A stretch of 20,088 bases of DNA from the IMG/VR virus record IMGVR_UViG_3300002180_000071, positions 1-20,088 of that record. One strand, given 5' to 3'. Shown one piece after another: positions 19,653 through 20,088 of the stretch; the stretch's first letter is position 1, and each line of letters begins with the position of its first letter. The position numbers were made by a program, and so were the translations under genes. A model generated the notes under the pieces. That model ran no database searches, had not been told where the DNA came from, and was given only the letters and a program-made list of their open reading frames with translations. This DNA is from a virus.

Positions 19653-20088
19653 ATGGAAATCAAGGTACTGGCGTCCGGCAGTTCGGGGAGTGCTTATTAT
19701 GTCAGCGGTGACGGCGCGCCGTTATTGCTGGACGCCGGGATCCCATTTCAGGCGATCCAGCGGGGCCTGGGGTTCGGGGCATCTGGGGTGGCCGGGTGCC
19801 TGGTGTCACATGAGCACGGAGACCACAGTCGCGCAGTTCCCGAATTGATAAAGCGGGGAGTCGATTGCTACATGAGCGAGGGAACAGCGGCAGCCATCAC
19901 GAAGATCAACAAGGAACTTCAGGAAATCCCCCTCAGAATCGACGAGGCAAACCGCGGCTTGCCGGACTGCGGCATAGACCAGGAGACAGTCACAGCCGCT
20001 CTTACTGAGCTGAAAACTGCTCGGCAGAGGAAACAAGAGGAGCTTGTCACACTCGAGTCTGGCGGTGGCGTGGCGGAGAAGACGAAGG
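19653..20088 (+). CDS. MBL-fold hydrolase N-terminus fused in frame to an SbcC-like fragment (runs off the window)
   Basis: The frame is open from ATG 19653 to the end. Residues 1-80 are a metallo-beta-lactamase-fold hydrolase: IKVLASGSSGSAYYV, LLLDAGI, and the metal motif SHEHGDH with His53, His55, Asp57 and His58, as in YycJ-like and phage DNA-processing hydrolases. At about residue 82 the sequence switches in frame to TKINKELQEIPLRIDEANRG and onward, homologous to residues 211-273 of the SbcC-like protein. A normal MBL hydrolase needs some 150 further residues with more ligands, so this chimera should lack a full active site. It could be an assembly join between related phages, or a real recombination product. 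No ribosome site stronger than the coupling to RecT is seen. Confidence 0.75.
   Translation, partial: MEIKVLASGSSGSAYYVSGDGAPLLLDAGIPFQAIQRGLGFGASGVAGCLVSHEHGDHSRAVPELIKRGVDCYMSEGTAAAITKINKELQEIPLRIDEANRGLPDCGIDQETVTAALTELKTARQRKQEELVTLESGGGVAEKTK
19899..20088 (+). repeat. Diverged copy of SbcC-like codons 211-273
   Basis: Partner of the segment at 17520-17709. Same direction and same codon phase. It starts abruptly after the MBL codons at an exactly shared 20-base run and continues to the last base of the window. Confidence 0.85.

Noticed and set aside
1-20088. CRISPR arrays, tRNA genes, rRNA, insertion sequences, integrase or attachment sites
   Set aside because: No regularly spaced repeats, no cloverleaf-like sequences noticed, no transposase or integrase motifs found in either strand.

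Overview
This window is part of the genome of a tailed bacteriophage (Caudoviricetes, HK97-type capsid), free or as a prophage. No bacterial housekeeping gene, tRNA, rRNA, integrase, tail gene or lysin is visible. Both ends cut genes. Nearly every gene has a strong AGGAGG-type ribosome site, and genes overlap at ATGA, TGATG or GTGA junctions. That suggests a host that relies on Shine-Dalgarno sites, such as Bacillota or Chloroflexota, but the host cannot be fixed from the sequence.

Layout. A short divergent promoter region (about 16000-16118) splits the window. To its right a plus-strand operon encodes two small unknown proteins, an SbcC/RecF-like ATPase with a zinc hook, a RecT annealing protein, and the start of a metallo-beta-lactamase-fold hydrolase. 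Together these look like a recombination module. The last reading frame is a chimera: its MBL part runs in frame into a diverged copy of the middle of the SbcC-like gene.

To the left everything is on the minus strand. First come control and accessory genes (15998 down to about 10250): an excisionase-like HTH protein, small unknowns, a C5-cytosine methyltransferase, an XRE repressor-like protein, a winged-helix replication-initiator-like protein, and a string of tiny proteins, several with paired cysteines. Then comes the packaging and head cassette: ParB-methyltransferase fusion, small and large terminase, portal-MuF fusion, prohead protease and major capsid. Downstream of the capsid lie all-beta proteins, a beta-helix-like protein, a zinc-ribbon microprotein and a truncated putative membrane protein.

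Most notable observations. (1) A textbook type I hammerhead self-cleaving ribozyme on the minus strand (10562-10628), inside a larger fold closed by a perfect 13-bp inverted repeat, at the boundary between the accessory genes and the packaging/head genes. (2) A 231-codon reading frame with its own ribosome site, wholly inside the cytosine methyltransferase gene, whose protein resembles a phage family I recall. (3) The in-frame MBL/SbcC chimera at the right edge. (4) A YezD/DUF2292-like mini-gene with its own consensus promoter and terminator (moron-like), inserted in the head operon between portal and protease. (5) Two divergent promoters whose -35 boxes form one inverted repeat.
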